Positions 1 through 7,727 of a DNA stretch of 64,000 nt are shown piece after piece. The notes under the pieces were generated by a model. It was not told where the DNA came from. It was given only the letters and a program-made list of their open reading frames with translations, and did not search any database. Made by a program: the position numbers and the translations under genes. Each line of letters opens with the position of its first letter. The first letter of the stretch is position 1. The DNA is from Microbulbifer elongatus (GTDB taxonomy: Bacteria; Pseudomonadota; Gammaproteobacteria; Pseudomonadales; Cellvibrionaceae), in contig NZ_CP088953.1 of the NCBI RefSeq assembly GCF_021165935.1, forward strand, positions 3,822,501-3,886,500, written 5' to 3'.

Positions 1-326
1 TCAACCTGTAAATCACCGCGACGGGTATACGCCTCACTTCCATCGCTGCTTTGTACCGCGAGCCAGGCATTACCCTGTAATGCGATATCCAGCTCGCGTC
101 CAGTGGCATTCACCGGACCCGAGCGAAAATCTGCTCCTGGTGTAGAAGCGACCACTGACGTCCGGGTAGCCAACAGCGCATCTCCCTGAACTGGCACCGC
201 GCGCAACGCATACAACTGCGCGCGAAAACCAGAAGTAGTGGCATTGGCCAGGTTATTGCTCACCACCGATTGCTGCTCCATACTCTGGCGAGCACCACTC
301 ATGGCGGTGTACAGAAGGCGATCCAT
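1..326 (-). CDS. flgF: FlgF, flagellar proximal rod protein (partial)
   Basis: This is the N-terminal part (about 108 codons) of a flagellar rod protein; the C-terminus lies beyond the left edge. The product opens MDRLLYTAMSGARQSMEQQS and continues with SNNLANATTSGFRAQ, the rod/hook-family N-terminal motif that forms the axial coiled coil, in the version starting MD(R/H)xxYxAM that is typical of FlgF. It follows flgE by 26 bases on the same strand, as in the standard flgBCDEF order. FlgF would be exported by the flagellar type III system and assembled into the proximal rod. The ATG at 326 fits the family N-terminus. Confidence 0.93.
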   Translation of the reverse strand, partial: MDRLLYTAMSGARQSMEQQSVVSNNLANATTSGFRAQLYALRAVPVQGDALLATRTSVVASTPGADFRSGPVNATGRELDIALQGNAWLAVQSSDGSEAYTRRGDLQV

Positions 327-352
327 ATTCTTTCCCCTCTATACCAGAGACA

Positions 353-1543
353 TCAGCGCAGGTTCACCGCAGCCTGAAGCACTTCATCCTGCACTTTGAT
401 GGTCTGCGTATTCGCCTGATAATTGCGCTGAGCGACAATCAGGTCTACCAGTTCGCGGGTAAGATCCACATTGGAAGTTTCCACAGCGCCAGATTCCAGG
501 GTACCAAACTGGCCAACACCAGCCAGACCCAGCAGTGGTTGCCCGGAACTACCGGTTTCTACCCATACATTATCGCCATTGGGGGAAAGGCCTTCTGGAT
601 TACGAAAATTTGCCAAGGTAATTACCCCGAGCACCTGACTTTTCTCATTGGCGTAATTGCCCCGCAGGGTTCCATCATCGTCAAATGTTATCCCGACCAA
701 CGCACCTGCAGCATAGCCATTCTGATCGAGGGAATTCAGGGCGAAGTCATTGCCGAATTGAGTGGATCCATCAAAACGGATATCGAAATCCAGGACATCG
801 GCGCCGCCACCTGGTGCGAAACTATAGGTAGGAAACGTGCTTCCCGGTTCATTCAAACTGCCATTGTTGTCAAACACCAGTTGACCAACATTGGCAGAGT
901 CGGCGTTGCCATCCACTGCCACACGGACTTCCCAGACGTTATCTGCGGTCTTGGTGAAATAGGTCGTCATAGTGTGCTGAATTCCAAGTGAATCGTACAC
1001 AGTGCCGGTGTTGGCATAGGAATAGGTGCCGCTATCGGTGGTATCGAACGGAAAAGCCGTGCGGTCGACAGTATCGACTGTGGCGTCCAGATTCATAGAA
1101 ATATCCACACCAGAGGTCGGCGTTGCGTTCATGGCGTCGGCGGGAACCCGGAGCTCCACTGGCTGGCCACCGGTGCCCACTCCAGCAGGAAAGCCGGTCA
1201 AGCGCGCTCCCTGCGCATTCTGCAGATAACCATCTGCGGTGAGAGTAAGTTGTCCATTACGGGAGTAAACTACTTCACCGCCCTGGGTAAAGCGAAAGAA
1301 CCCGTTACCATTGATCCCGAGATCCAGGCTTCGCCCAGTGGCTTCCAATGTACCATTGGAAAAGTCCTGTAAGACTGCGGCCACACGGTTGCCCTGGCCA
1401 GCCAGTGCACCGGTGTATACATCAGCAAACTGAACACTGGACCCTTTAAACCCTACCGTCTGGGAGTTGGCAATATTGTTACCGACAACATCGAGATTGA
1501 CCGCTGCGGAGTTGAGTCCGCTCAATGCCTGTGAAAAACCCAT
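353..1543 (-). CDS. flgE: FlgE, flagellar hook protein
   Basis: The 396-residue hook subunit starts MGFSQALSGLNSAAVNLDVV and has the NNIANSQTVGFKGS rod/hook signature at about residues 22-36. It ends with the C-terminal axial motif (SNVDLTRELVDLIVAQRNYQ, then TIKVQDEVLQAAVNLR). The length is close to E. coli FlgE (about 400). The product polymerises into the hook between rod and filament after export by the FlhA/FlhB machinery encoded later in this window. It lies 42 bases downstream of flgD in the same operon. The central hook domains are Gly/Asp-rich, as usual. Confidence 0.97.
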   Translation of the reverse strand: MGFSQALSGLNSAAVNLDVVGNNIANSQTVGFKGSSVQFADVYTGALAGQGNRVAAVLQDFSNGTLEATGRSLDLGINGNGFFRFTQGGEVVYSRNGQLTLTADGYLQNAQGARLTGFPAGVGTGGQPVELRVPADAMNATPTSGVDISMNLDATVDTVDRTAFPFDTTDSGTYSYANTGTVYDSLGIQHTMTTYFTKTADNVWEVRVAVDGNADSANVGQLVFDNNGSLNEPGSTFPTYSFAPGGGADVLDFDIRFDGSTQFGNDFALNSLDQNGYAAGALVGITFDDDGTLRGNYANEKSQVLGVITLANFRNPEGLSPNGDNVWVETGSSGQPLLGLAGVGQFGTLESGAVETSNVDLTRELVDLIVAQRNYQANTQTIKVQDEVLQAAVNLR

Positions 1544-1585
1544 AATCAGTACCTGTTATTCTAAAAGTTGATGACGCGTTACCGC

Positions 1586-2260
1586 TCAGAGAATCTGGCG
1601 AATCTCATCTAGACTCACCGGGTCGGTGATACCACCGAGATCCAGTTTCGGAGCGCCCTGAGCGTCGAGGTTGACACCACTCACCAGGGCGTAATTCAAA
1701 GCACGGGCGACAAGAGATTCGCCATTGGCAGTCGCGCTGGCGGATACATGATAGGAACCTGCTGGTGCCGCTGTTCCCTCGTTGGTCATACCATCCCAGG
1801 TGAATGATTCCACCCCGGCCTCAAGCGAGAAAGGTTCGAAGGTACGTACCACTTCACCAGCCGCATTGCGAATGATGATATGCACTTCATCTGCCGCACT
1901 AGGGATTTCGATACCAAAAGGCGTGGTTGCCCCCTCCTCACCCACCAGCACACGATCACCTTCCACCAGTACGCCCTTGCCGATCATATCCGCGGCCTGC
2001 AACATCTGACTGGTATCCAACTGCCCATTAATACCCGCCAGGGTCTCGTTGAGACTTTCGATACCACTGACCGTGTTGATCTGGGCCAACTGGGATGTCA
2101 TCTCGGCATTCTCCATCGGATTCATTGGATCCTGATTCTGGAGTTGCGCCACAAGTAACGTCATAAAACTAGACTGCATGTCCGCAGCCCCACTACTGGA
2201 ACCAGCTGTCGCGTTCAATGCACTACGCACACCGCTATCAATAACATTTTCCACGGCCAT
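1586..2260 (-). CDS. flgD: FlgD, hook cap / hook assembly scaffold protein
   Basis: The 224-residue protein has the conserved N-terminal FlgD segment FMTLLVAQLQNQDPMNPMEN (about residues 32-51), followed by EMTSQLAQINTVSGIE. The rest is the beta-rich FlgD Ig/Tudor-like region (TTPFGIEIP, FTWDGMTNEGTAAPAGSY). FlgD caps the growing hook and is discarded when the hook is complete. The ATG at 2260 overlaps the flgC stop by one base, which implies translational coupling. Confidence 0.96.
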   Translation of the reverse strand: MAVENVIDSGVRSALNATAGSSSGAADMQSSFMTLLVAQLQNQDPMNPMENAEMTSQLAQINTVSGIESLNETLAGINGQLDTSQMLQAADMIGKGVLVEGDRVLVGEEGATTPFGIEIPSAADEVHIIIRNAAGEVVRTFEPFSLEAGVESFTWDGMTNEGTAAPAGSYHVSASATANGESLVARALNYALVSGVNLDAQGAPKLDLGGITDPVSLDEIRQIL

Positions 2261-2661
2261 TAATTTTCTCCCAACGTGAGCGTTTTCAGCATCAGCTGCT
2301 TGCTGGTGTTCATCACTTCCACATTCGCCTGATAGGAGCGAGACGCGGCAATCATGTCGACCATTTCATTGACCGGCTCCACATTCGGCAAACTGACGTA
2401 ACCTGCCTCATCAGCCAGGGGGTGGTCCGGGCGATACTCCTGACGCAGCGGCGCTGAGTCTTCTACCAACCCGCGCACACGCACCCCACCAATGCCACCA
2501 TTCTCTTGCTGACGCGCGGCAAAAATCAGGTGCTTTGCGCGGTAAGCTTCTCCATTTGGCCCTGCAACGCTGTCCGCATTGGCAAGATTACTCGCAGTCA
2601 CATTCATGCGCTGCCCTTGCGCCGCCATCGCGGATCCTGATATCTCAAAAATAGAAAACAT
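2260..2661 (-). CDS. flgC: FlgC, flagellar proximal rod protein
   Basis: The start was set at the ATG at 2661 (MFSIFEISGSAMAAQGQRM), because an AAGGAG ribosome site lies about ten bases upstream and the family begins there; an in-frame start 48 bases further upstream would add a non-homologous tail. The resulting 133 residues match the usual FlgC length. Visible motifs are NVTASNLANADSVAGPNGEAYRAK near the N-terminus and EMVDMIAASRSYQANVEVMN at the C-terminus. It forms the rod with FlgB, FlgF and FlgG. Confidence 0.96.
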   Translation of the reverse strand: MFSIFEISGSAMAAQGQRMNVTASNLANADSVAGPNGEAYRAKHLIFAARQQENGGIGGVRVRGLVEDSAPLRQEYRPDHPLADEAGYVSLPNVEPVNEMVDMIAASRSYQANVEVMNTSKQLMLKTLTLGEN

Positions 2662-2726
2662 CGAAACGCTACACTCCTTCGAATTTATTAGGTATTGCTC
2701 TGATCGCACTGATCATCTGGTTTCAT

Positions 2727-3161
2727 CTATTCCGGTTGCATTGCCGACTTGAGCCCACGAATACGACTATTGAGCAGTGTGAGGGCAGCCTGATAACGCA
2801 CCGCATTGTCGGTAAACCGACTGCGCTCCTGATCCATACTCACCGTATTTCCATCCAGACTCGGCTGATCCGGCACCCGGTAAAGCATACTGGGCCCGCT
2901 GTTAATGCCCCCTTGTGTCGCGATGTGATTCGATGAAGTCATCGTCAGTGCCAGAGTATTACCCTCACGACTGATATTCCGACCCCCGATCTCCGCGCCA
3001 GCCGTGGCCTGAGCCAATGCACGGGAGAAGTTGAAATCTCGCGCCTTGTAATTCGGGGTGTCCGCATTGGCAATATTGTTAGCCAACACCTGTTGCCGCC
3101 GGTCGCGCAGACTTAGCGCTTCGCTGTCGAATTTGAGCGCTGCGGAAAGCCGATCAATCAT
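2727..3161 (-). CDS. flgB: FlgB, flagellar proximal rod protein
   Basis: The 144-residue protein has the FlgB signature LANNIANADTPNYKARDFNF at about residues 26-45 and a C-terminal axial helix (VRYQAALTLLNSRIRGLKSAM). It is the first gene of the flgBCDEF operon and is divergent from flgA, which is the E. coli arrangement. The ATG at 3161 is preceded by GGGAG seven bases upstream. The promoter must lie in the 3162-3338 interval, where a palindrome with AAATAG half-sites is visible. Confidence 0.96.
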   Translation of the reverse strand: MIDRLSAALKFDSEALSLRDRRQQVLANNIANADTPNYKARDFNFSRALAQATAGAEIGGRNISREGNTLALTMTSSNHIATQGGINSGPSMLYRVPDQPSLDGNTVSMDQERSRFTDNAVRYQAALTLLNSRIRGLKSAMQPE

Positions 3162-3225
3162 ACAGGTTCTCCCGGTTTTACCTTTTCAAGATAAAGACTA
3201 CAGATAGAGCCGACTACGCAAAACT

Positions 3226-3255
3226 GAAAATAGGCGGCGCTTTTTCCTCTATTTC
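3226..3255. promoter_or_regulatory. Candidate palindromic operator between flgA and flgB
   Basis: An inverted repeat reads GAAAATAG on the plus strand at 3226-3233 and CTATTTC at 3249-3255, so AAATAG-type half-sites face each other across 15 bases. E. coli FlhD4C2 sites in the equivalent flgA-flgB region also contain AAATAG-like half-sites. Identity as an FlhDC-type box is inference; no flhDC gene is present in the window. Confidence 0.3.
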
Positions 3256-3338
3256 TCCCCTTCAGAAAAGTGGATGCTAAATACAATATGCCGTAATTCG
3301 CGACCCACCGCTTTGCACTGAGTAAACAGGTCATCGTC

Positions 3339-4037
3339 ATGCATCGTGCGCTTTCCATCACTCTGACACTGCTCACAGTCATCCCCCTCCTTAGTGAAGC
3401 AAAAACAACACATGACGAACAAAAACCGGAAACGATGGCTCACCGGCTTCTCGCCGAGAGAACTACGCATCTCGGCGAGCGAGTGGAAATACAAGTACAG
3501 AAGGGTGCCCGCCACTGGGACCAATGCCACGCTCTTAGCGCGTTCCTGCCAGAAAACAGCACGGTACAGTGGGGCCGTATGACGGTAGGTATACGCTGCC
3601 TGAATGCACCACACACTCGCTATCTTCAAGCGCTGATCCGCGCTTTCGGACACTACTGGGTACCCAGGGAAAATCTACCAGCAGGTACTGAGCTTACAGC
3701 CGCAATGCTTAAGCGCGTCGAGGGCGAACTCAGCGCACTCCCACGGGGAGCGCTGCGCGAGCGTTCGCAGATTATTGGCAAGATAGCCAGTCGACCTTTG
3801 CGCTCAAGCAAAGTATTACAACGCCACCAACTGAAATCGCGACCGCTGGTAAGCCGCCGCCAACCGGTAACGCTGGTCGCTTCGGGACAGGGCTTTCATA
3901 TTGCGCGCGAAGGACTGGCAATGGATGAGGGTACCCAGGGAGAAAAGGTGAGAGTTCGACTGCATAACCGCAAAATTCTCTCTGGCTATGTAACCGGCCC
4001 GTCACTGGTTGATATCCATCCACCTACAGGGCAATAG
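3339..4037 (+). CDS. flgA: FlgA, periplasmic P-ring assembly chaperone
   Basis: The 232-residue secreted protein has a signal peptide (MHRALSITLTLLTVIPLLSEA). Its C-terminal half has FlgA/SAF-domain features: LPAGTELTAAMLKRVEG, then SRPLRSSKVLQRHQLKSRPLVSRRQPVTLVASG, and VRVRLHNRKILSGYVTGPSLV near the end. FlgA helps FlgI form the P ring. It is divergent from flgB and followed by flgM and flgN. The Shine-Dalgarno before ATG 3339 is weak (AGG about nine bases upstream). Confidence 0.93.
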   Translation: MHRALSITLTLLTVIPLLSEAKTTHDEQKPETMAHRLLAERTTHLGERVEIQVQKGARHWDQCHALSAFLPENSTVQWGRMTVGIRCLNAPHTRYLQALIRAFGHYWVPRENLPAGTELTAAMLKRVEGELSALPRGALRERSQIIGKIASRPLRSSKVLQRHQLKSRPLVSRRQPVTLVASGQGFHIAREGLAMDEGTQGEKVRVRLHNRKILSGYVTGPSLVDIHPPTGQ

Positions 4038-4107
4038 CTCCCGCCAAACGGGTTGCATCGAGCGGCCACCTCCGACCAAAGATGCGACATACGTCACAAA
4101 AATATAT

Positions 4108-4134
4108 TCAAGTCGGACCTGCAAGCGCCGATAT
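4108..4134 (+). promoter_or_regulatory. Sigma-28 (FliA) promoter of flgMN
   Basis: A -35 TCAAGTCG (4108-4115), 11 bases, then -10 GCCGATAT (4127-4134) fits the FliA consensus TAAAGTTT-N11-GCCGATAA, with seven of eight -10 positions matching. It lies about 30 bases before the flgM start. A class 3 promoter for flgM is known in enterics, where it supplies anti-sigma for feedback. Confidence 0.8.
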
Positions 4135-4163
4135 AGCGTAGGAAGAACAACGGAGACCGCCGC

Positions 4164-4448
4164 GTGAAAATCCAGAACATTACCCAACTGACGCCCGCCA
4201 ACACTCCTCGCGAGAAGCCGGCAAGCGCACCGGTGGAGTCTGCAGCGAACCCCGGCGCCGCCGGGACACTCAAGAACGTTAGTCAGCTACACCAACCAGC
4301 TGCAGATAGTAGCCAGGATATTGACACACTGCGGGTGGAAGAGCTTCGTGAAGCGATCGCGTCGGGTACGTTTGAAATTCGCGTAGAACGAATCGCCGAA
4401 GGTTTGATCGCCAGTCTGCGGGAGCAGGAAGGCTTGGAAGAGCCGTGA
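4164..4448 (+). CDS. flgM: FlgM, anti-sigma-28 factor
   Basis: The 94-residue protein has the FlgM layout: a disordered Pro/Ala-rich N-terminal half (residues 1-45) and a helical C-terminal FliA-binding half (DTLRVEELREAIASGTFEIRVERIAEGLIAS). It would hold FliA (6882-7580) inactive until hook completion allows FlgM export. The start is GTG at 4164 with GGAG eight bases upstream. The TGA stop overlaps the flgN GTG start. A sigma-28 promoter precedes it, so it is probably under FliA feedback. Confidence 0.95.
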   Translation: MKIQNITQLTPANTPREKPASAPVESAANPGAAGTLKNVSQLHQPAADSSQDIDTLRVEELREAIASGTFEIRVERIAEGLIASLREQEGLEEP

Positions 4449-4894
4449 ACCTGCATCAATTTCTTCAACAATACCGGCTGAGCGTAGAGCAACTAAAACA
4501 ACTACTGTTTGAGGAACGAGCTCAGCTCAGCGCGGGAACGGTGGATGGGCAGAAATTGACCGATATCGCCGAGCGCAAGCGCGACAGCCTACAAAGATTA
4601 AACCGCTATGAGCAGAAACGGCGCCAGACCTTACAACAGTTAGGCTATACGAATAGCCGCAAAGGCGACGAACTGGCCGCACGTGACGCCGGCTGCCTTA
4701 GTTTCTGGCAAGAGCTCATCGCGCTCACTGGTGAAGCCGAGCGGCTCAACCGGGCAAACGGTACCGTGATCGCGCTCCGTGCCGCGAGTAATCAACGTTT
4801 ACTGAATGCTTTACAGGAAGCTGCTGGAAAGGGGCTTTACGGCCCAGACGGCCGCGCTCGCAATCAGAATAGTAAGGTTAGCTCGCGCGTATAA
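4445..4894 (+). CDS. flgN: FlgN, export chaperone for hook-associated proteins
   Basis: The 149-residue, mostly helical, Gln/Arg/Leu-rich protein sits directly after flgM and starts at a GTG that overlaps the flgM stop. The size, the coiled-coil character (LHQFLQQYRLSVEQLKQLLFEERAQL) and the invariant flgM-flgN pairing identify it as FlgN, the cytosolic chaperone for FlgK and FlgL. Sequence conservation in this family is low, so position contributes much of the confidence. Confidence 0.88.
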   Translation: MNLHQFLQQYRLSVEQLKQLLFEERAQLSAGTVDGQKLTDIAERKRDSLQRLNRYEQKRRQTLQQLGYTNSRKGDELAARDAGCLSFWQELIALTGEAERLNRANGTVIALRAASNQRLLNALQEAAGKGLYGPDGRARNQNSKVSSRV

Positions 4895-4900
4895 GCGTTT

Positions 4901-4927
4901 TAGAGAGAATATTCACCCTGCCGATTC
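4901..4927 (+). promoter_or_regulatory. Candidate sigma-28 promoter of the EAL-HDOD gene
   Basis: The -35 is TAGAGAGA (4901-4908), followed by an 11-base spacer and -10 GCCGATTC (4920-4927). The -10 keeps six of eight consensus bases; the -35 is weaker. It begins seven bases after the flgN stop and 80 bases before the next start. Confidence 0.55.
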
Positions 4928-4980
4928 TCACGCCATAATTACTGCCCCCGCCTCCCAATCTAGACTCAGGAGTCCTCAAC

Positions 4981-6225
4981 GTGACATCACTTGCTCAAGC
5001 AATCAGTGACGACACTCTGGATGTTTTACTGGCCTGCCGGCCAGTATTCACCCGCAACCACGATGTCGCTGCATTTGAATTACTACTACAGAGCGAAACA
5101 GCCCGAAAAGGTGCCACTCTCAGAGAGATTGAGGCCAGTAGCCCGATCATAATGGGTAACTACAATCAAGTTTATCAACGGGGCCAAACAAAGAGCGTAC
5201 CTGGCTTTCTGAAAGTAACAGACGACGTCATTTTTGCACCCGGCTTGCCGACATTGTCTCAACAGCACTACATACTGGAAGTGGCCGAGGATGTGCTTCT
5301 GACTTCCGAGCGGGTAGAGCGCCTTAAGGAAATGGCCAAACGAGGCTACCGCATAGCATTATCCAGCTATGACCCGGATGACGTAGAGCTGGACGCTCTG
5401 CTGGATGTAGTCCATATCGTCAAGCTGGATACAGATCAAATGAGCGATACACAACTGCGTACCGCTATAACGAAGCTCCGCACTCATGGAGTAGAAACGC
5501 TTGCGGACAATCTGAAAACCAGAGAACGCTTCGCTACCTGTGTAAAACTGGGCTTCACTTACTACCAGGGCGACTTTCTCAGTGTTCCTTCTCCGGTAAA
5601 AGGTAAAAAGATAAGTGGCAACAAAGCACTACTGCTTGAGCTTCTGAATGAACTGCAAAACCCAACCGCTTCTCCAGTGCGACTGGAAGAAATCGCATTG
5701 CAGGATGCCAAACTCACGTACCGCATTCTTAAACTGGTTAATTCTGCGGCGGTCAGTTTGCACCGGGAAGTCCGGTCGATCTCTCAAGCAATCGGTTTGC
5801 TGGGAATGAAAGAAATTCAGCGCTGGGCAAGCCTGTTCCTGATCGAAGGCGAGCAAGGTAAACCTGAAGAACTGACTCGCAAGATGCTGATTCGTGGACG
5901 CATGTGTGAAGTGCTCGCCGAAATATGTGGCAATGGGAACGCTAGTGACAACTTTATTGTCGGTCTGCTTTCACTCCTGGACGCGATGATGGACATTGCC
6001 ATGGAAGAGCTGATGCAGCAAGTACCACTCAGCCAAGGTGTGAAAGATGCTTTACTACACCGAAACGGTAATTTGGGGAATATTTTGAATGAAGTCGAGC
6101 TTTACGAACAAGGCCGATTCTCAGAACTTTCGCTAATAGCAAGCCAGCCGATCTATGAAACCGCGTATCGCCATAGTGTTTCCTGGGCGAGACAGGCTCA
6201 ACAAGCCCTGAACGGGGACCTTTAA
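4981..6225 (+). CDS. Degenerate EAL plus HDOD domain signalling protein
   Basis: The 414-residue cytosolic protein has an N-terminal EAL-like domain (about 10-205) and a C-terminal HDOD domain (about 215-410, LLLELLNELQNPTASPVRLEEIALQDAKLTYRILKLVNSA). The EAL motif is replaced by FELLLQ in RPVFTRNHDVAAFELLLQ, and the acidic metal ligands of active phosphodiesterases are not evident, so it is probably not a c-di-GMP hydrolase. YuxH-like EAL-HDOD proteins act as signalling adaptors. It starts at GTG 4981 with AGGAG upstream. The candidate FliA promoter before it suggests a role tied to motility. The specific partner is unknown. Confidence 0.82.
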   Translation: MTSLAQAISDDTLDVLLACRPVFTRNHDVAAFELLLQSETARKGATLREIEASSPIIMGNYNQVYQRGQTKSVPGFLKVTDDVIFAPGLPTLSQQHYILEVAEDVLLTSERVERLKEMAKRGYRIALSSYDPDDVELDALLDVVHIVKLDTDQMSDTQLRTAITKLRTHGVETLADNLKTRERFATCVKLGFTYYQGDFLSVPSPVKGKKISGNKALLLELLNELQNPTASPVRLEEIALQDAKLTYRILKLVNSAAVSLHREVRSISQAIGLLGMKEIQRWASLFLIEGEQGKPEELTRKMLIRGRMCEVLAEICGNGNASDNFIVGLLSLLDAMMDIAMEELMQQVPLSQGVKDALLHRNGNLGNILNEVELYEQGRFSELSLIASQPIYETAYRHSVSWARQAQQALNGDL

Positions 6226-6280
6226 GCGGGTACATAATGCAAAGCGCTTAATAAATTACGCTCTCACAGGGGCACATCAG

Positions 6281-6313
6281 GCCCGACGAAGGTCCCACTT
6301 CGCCGGGCTTTTC
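6281..6313 (+). terminator. Rho-independent terminator after the EAL-HDOD gene
   Basis: GCCCGACGAAG and CTTCGCCGGGC form an 11-base stem with one mismatch around a six-base loop, followed by TTTTC. It closes the transcription unit that ends at 6225. Confidence 0.8.
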
Positions 6314-6320
6314 TATACTC

Positions 6321-6347
6321 TAAAGCTTTTCCAAGCATGGCCGATGA
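6321..6347 (+). promoter_or_regulatory. Strong sigma-28 promoter of the TonB-domain gene
   Basis: The -35 TAAAGCTT (6321-6328), 11 bases, and -10 GCCGATGA (6340-6347) match the FliA consensus at seven of eight positions in each element. It starts eight bases after the upstream terminator and about 80 bases before ATG 6427, so the downstream gene has its own class 3 promoter. Confidence 0.82.
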
Positions 6348-6426
6348 TACTCATAGCGGGAGCAACTACCCTCCTGTATCGCAAACTCACAGTCAGTACC
6401 GAAACGCTAACTACCGGAAAACAGCC

Positions 6427-6813
6427 ATGAAAGCTTTACATTTTGCATTGGCTCTGCCACTACTGGCAGCGAGCCTGTCTGTAGACGCCGCACCTCGCCT
6501 GAGTGGCGTCAAACAACAAGGCGATGTCGAGAGTTATTCCGATGCTCTGAACCGCCACACCGTCAAAAATATTCGATACCCATCTCGCGCTCAACAACGC
6601 GGTTGGGAGGGTGAAGTTGTTCTTAAGATCGTCGTCGATAAAAAAGGTGAGGTACAGGATATTCAGGTTATCGAAGAGTCCAGTTATTCCAGCCTGAACC
6701 GGGAAGCACTTCGCAGCGTCGAGCGCGCAAATCCATATCCTCAGATACCATCACATCTCGGTGTGGAAACGTTTAGTTTTACTGTACCGATCCGTTTCTC
6801 TCTTGGCAGTTGA
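6427..6813 (+). CDS. Small periplasmic TonB C-terminal domain protein
   Basis: The start was set at ATG 6427, which begins a signal peptide (MKALHFALALPLLAASLSVDA). An in-frame start at 6337 would lie inside the -35/-10 of the promoter. The 128-residue product is almost entirely a TonB C-terminal domain: IRYPSRAQQRGWEGEVVLKI, VVDKKGEVQDIQVIEESSYSSLNREAL, then NPYPQIP. There is no Pro-rich spacer and no ExbB/D partner nearby, so it is unlikely to be a classical energy transducer. The strong FliA promoter and the position between flagellar genes suggest a motility or envelope role, as with the TonB-like TonB3 needed for twitching in Pseudomonas. The function is otherwise unknown. Confidence 0.8.
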   Translation: MKALHFALALPLLAASLSVDAAPRLSGVKQQGDVESYSDALNRHTVKNIRYPSRAQQRGWEGEVVLKIVVDKKGEVQDIQVIEESSYSSLNREALRSVERANPYPQIPSHLGVETFSFTVPIRFSLGS

Positions 6814-6832
6814 TTTACGATTGCGCTTATTC

Positions 6833-6859
6833 GACGGCGGTTCCTCCGACGTCTTTTTT
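6833..6859 (+). terminator. Rho-independent terminator after the TonB-domain gene
   Basis: GACGGCGG and CCGACGTC pair over eight positions with one mismatch around TTCCT, followed by six T. It separates this gene from the convergent fliA. Confidence 0.7.
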
Positions 6860-6881
6860 ACTTACGGAACATTCCTACGGC

Positions 6882-7580
6882 TTACTCAACGAGTCGCGCT
6901 CGCAGACGCTTGATTGCCTGGCTGTGCAACTGGCATACCCTTGACTCAGTCACTCCGAGAACAGCCCCTATTTCCTTCAGGTTTAGATCTTCTTGATAGT
7001 ACAGTGCCATCAGCAATTTTTCTCGCTCAGGGAGCTTCTCAATCGCGTTGAGTAGGTCACGTTTACGCTCGCCTTCCAACAGTGCGGCGAAGGGTGTTGC
7101 TGGGGAGCCCGCACCCGCCTCTGGCTCTCCGCTTTCAGCAACTATCTCTTCGAAGGGTAAAAGGTGCCCGCAATTTGTGTCCTGTAAGAGCTGATGGTAC
7201 TCATCGGCGGACATACCCATTGCCGAGGATATTTCCCGTTCATCCGCAGCGCGGCCAAGGCGCTGTTCAAGCTTCTGGAGCTGCTGATCAAGCAGTCGTG
7301 CGTTGCGGCGGACACTGCGAGGAAGCCAATCGCGGGTACGCAGCTCATCAATCATTGCGCCGCGCACACGCTGGTTAGCGAAAGTAGAAAAGCTGGCTCC
7401 GGCATTGGGATCAAACCGCTGCAAGGCGTCGAGCAACCCAACCATACCAGCCTGAATCAAGTCATCCAGGTCAACTCCAGCGGGCAGTTTCACCTGGAGT
7501 GACAAAGCCTGACGCCTCACTGCAGGAAGATGCTCTTCCAGTAGCGCATCACGATTGATCGTTCCCTGTGCTGTATACAT
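6882..7580 (-). CDS. fliA: FliA, flagellar sigma-28 factor
   Basis: The 232-residue sigma factor has region 2 (VDLDDLIQAGMVGLLDALQRFDP, FSTFANQRVRGAMIDELR, DWLPRSVRR), region 3, and region 4 (KLPEREKLLMALYYQEDLNLKEIGAVLGVTESRVCQLHSQA). The start was set at ATG 7580 (MYTAQG), which has GGGAG seven bases upstream and matches the family; a longer frame begins 84 bases earlier. It lies downstream of flhA on the same strand, where enterics carry flhE. It would transcribe the sigma-28 sites found in this window and is opposed by FlgM. Confidence 0.97.
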   Translation of the reverse strand: MYTAQGTINRDALLEEHLPAVRRQALSLQVKLPAGVDLDDLIQAGMVGLLDALQRFDPNAGASFSTFANQRVRGAMIDELRTRDWLPRSVRRNARLLDQQLQKLEQRLGRAADEREISSAMGMSADEYHQLLQDTNCGHLLPFEEIVAESGEPEAGAGSPATPFAALLEGERKRDLLNAIEKLPEREKLLMALYYQEDLNLKEIGAVLGVTESRVCQLHSQAIKRLRARLVE

Positions 7581-7674
7581 TGCAACTCCCCAGCCACCTT
7601 TTAGATTGTGATGATGGCCCAACAGATTCTTTTTATAGCTGCCGGAGCCAATATCATTATTCACTCGAGGGGAA

Positions 7675-7695
7675 ATTCCTATTCAGGGAATAGAA
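7675..7695. promoter_or_regulatory. Short palindrome upstream of fliA
   Basis: The flhA-fliA gap contains an imperfect inverted repeat with TTCCTATTC and GAATAGAA arms close together (about 7675-7691). Its AATAG halves resemble the palindrome in the flgA-flgB region. A shared flagellar regulator site is possible but unproven. Confidence 0.2.
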
Positions 7696-7727
7696 GTCGT
7701 TGCGTATGTCTTTTCAAGCCTTAAGTA

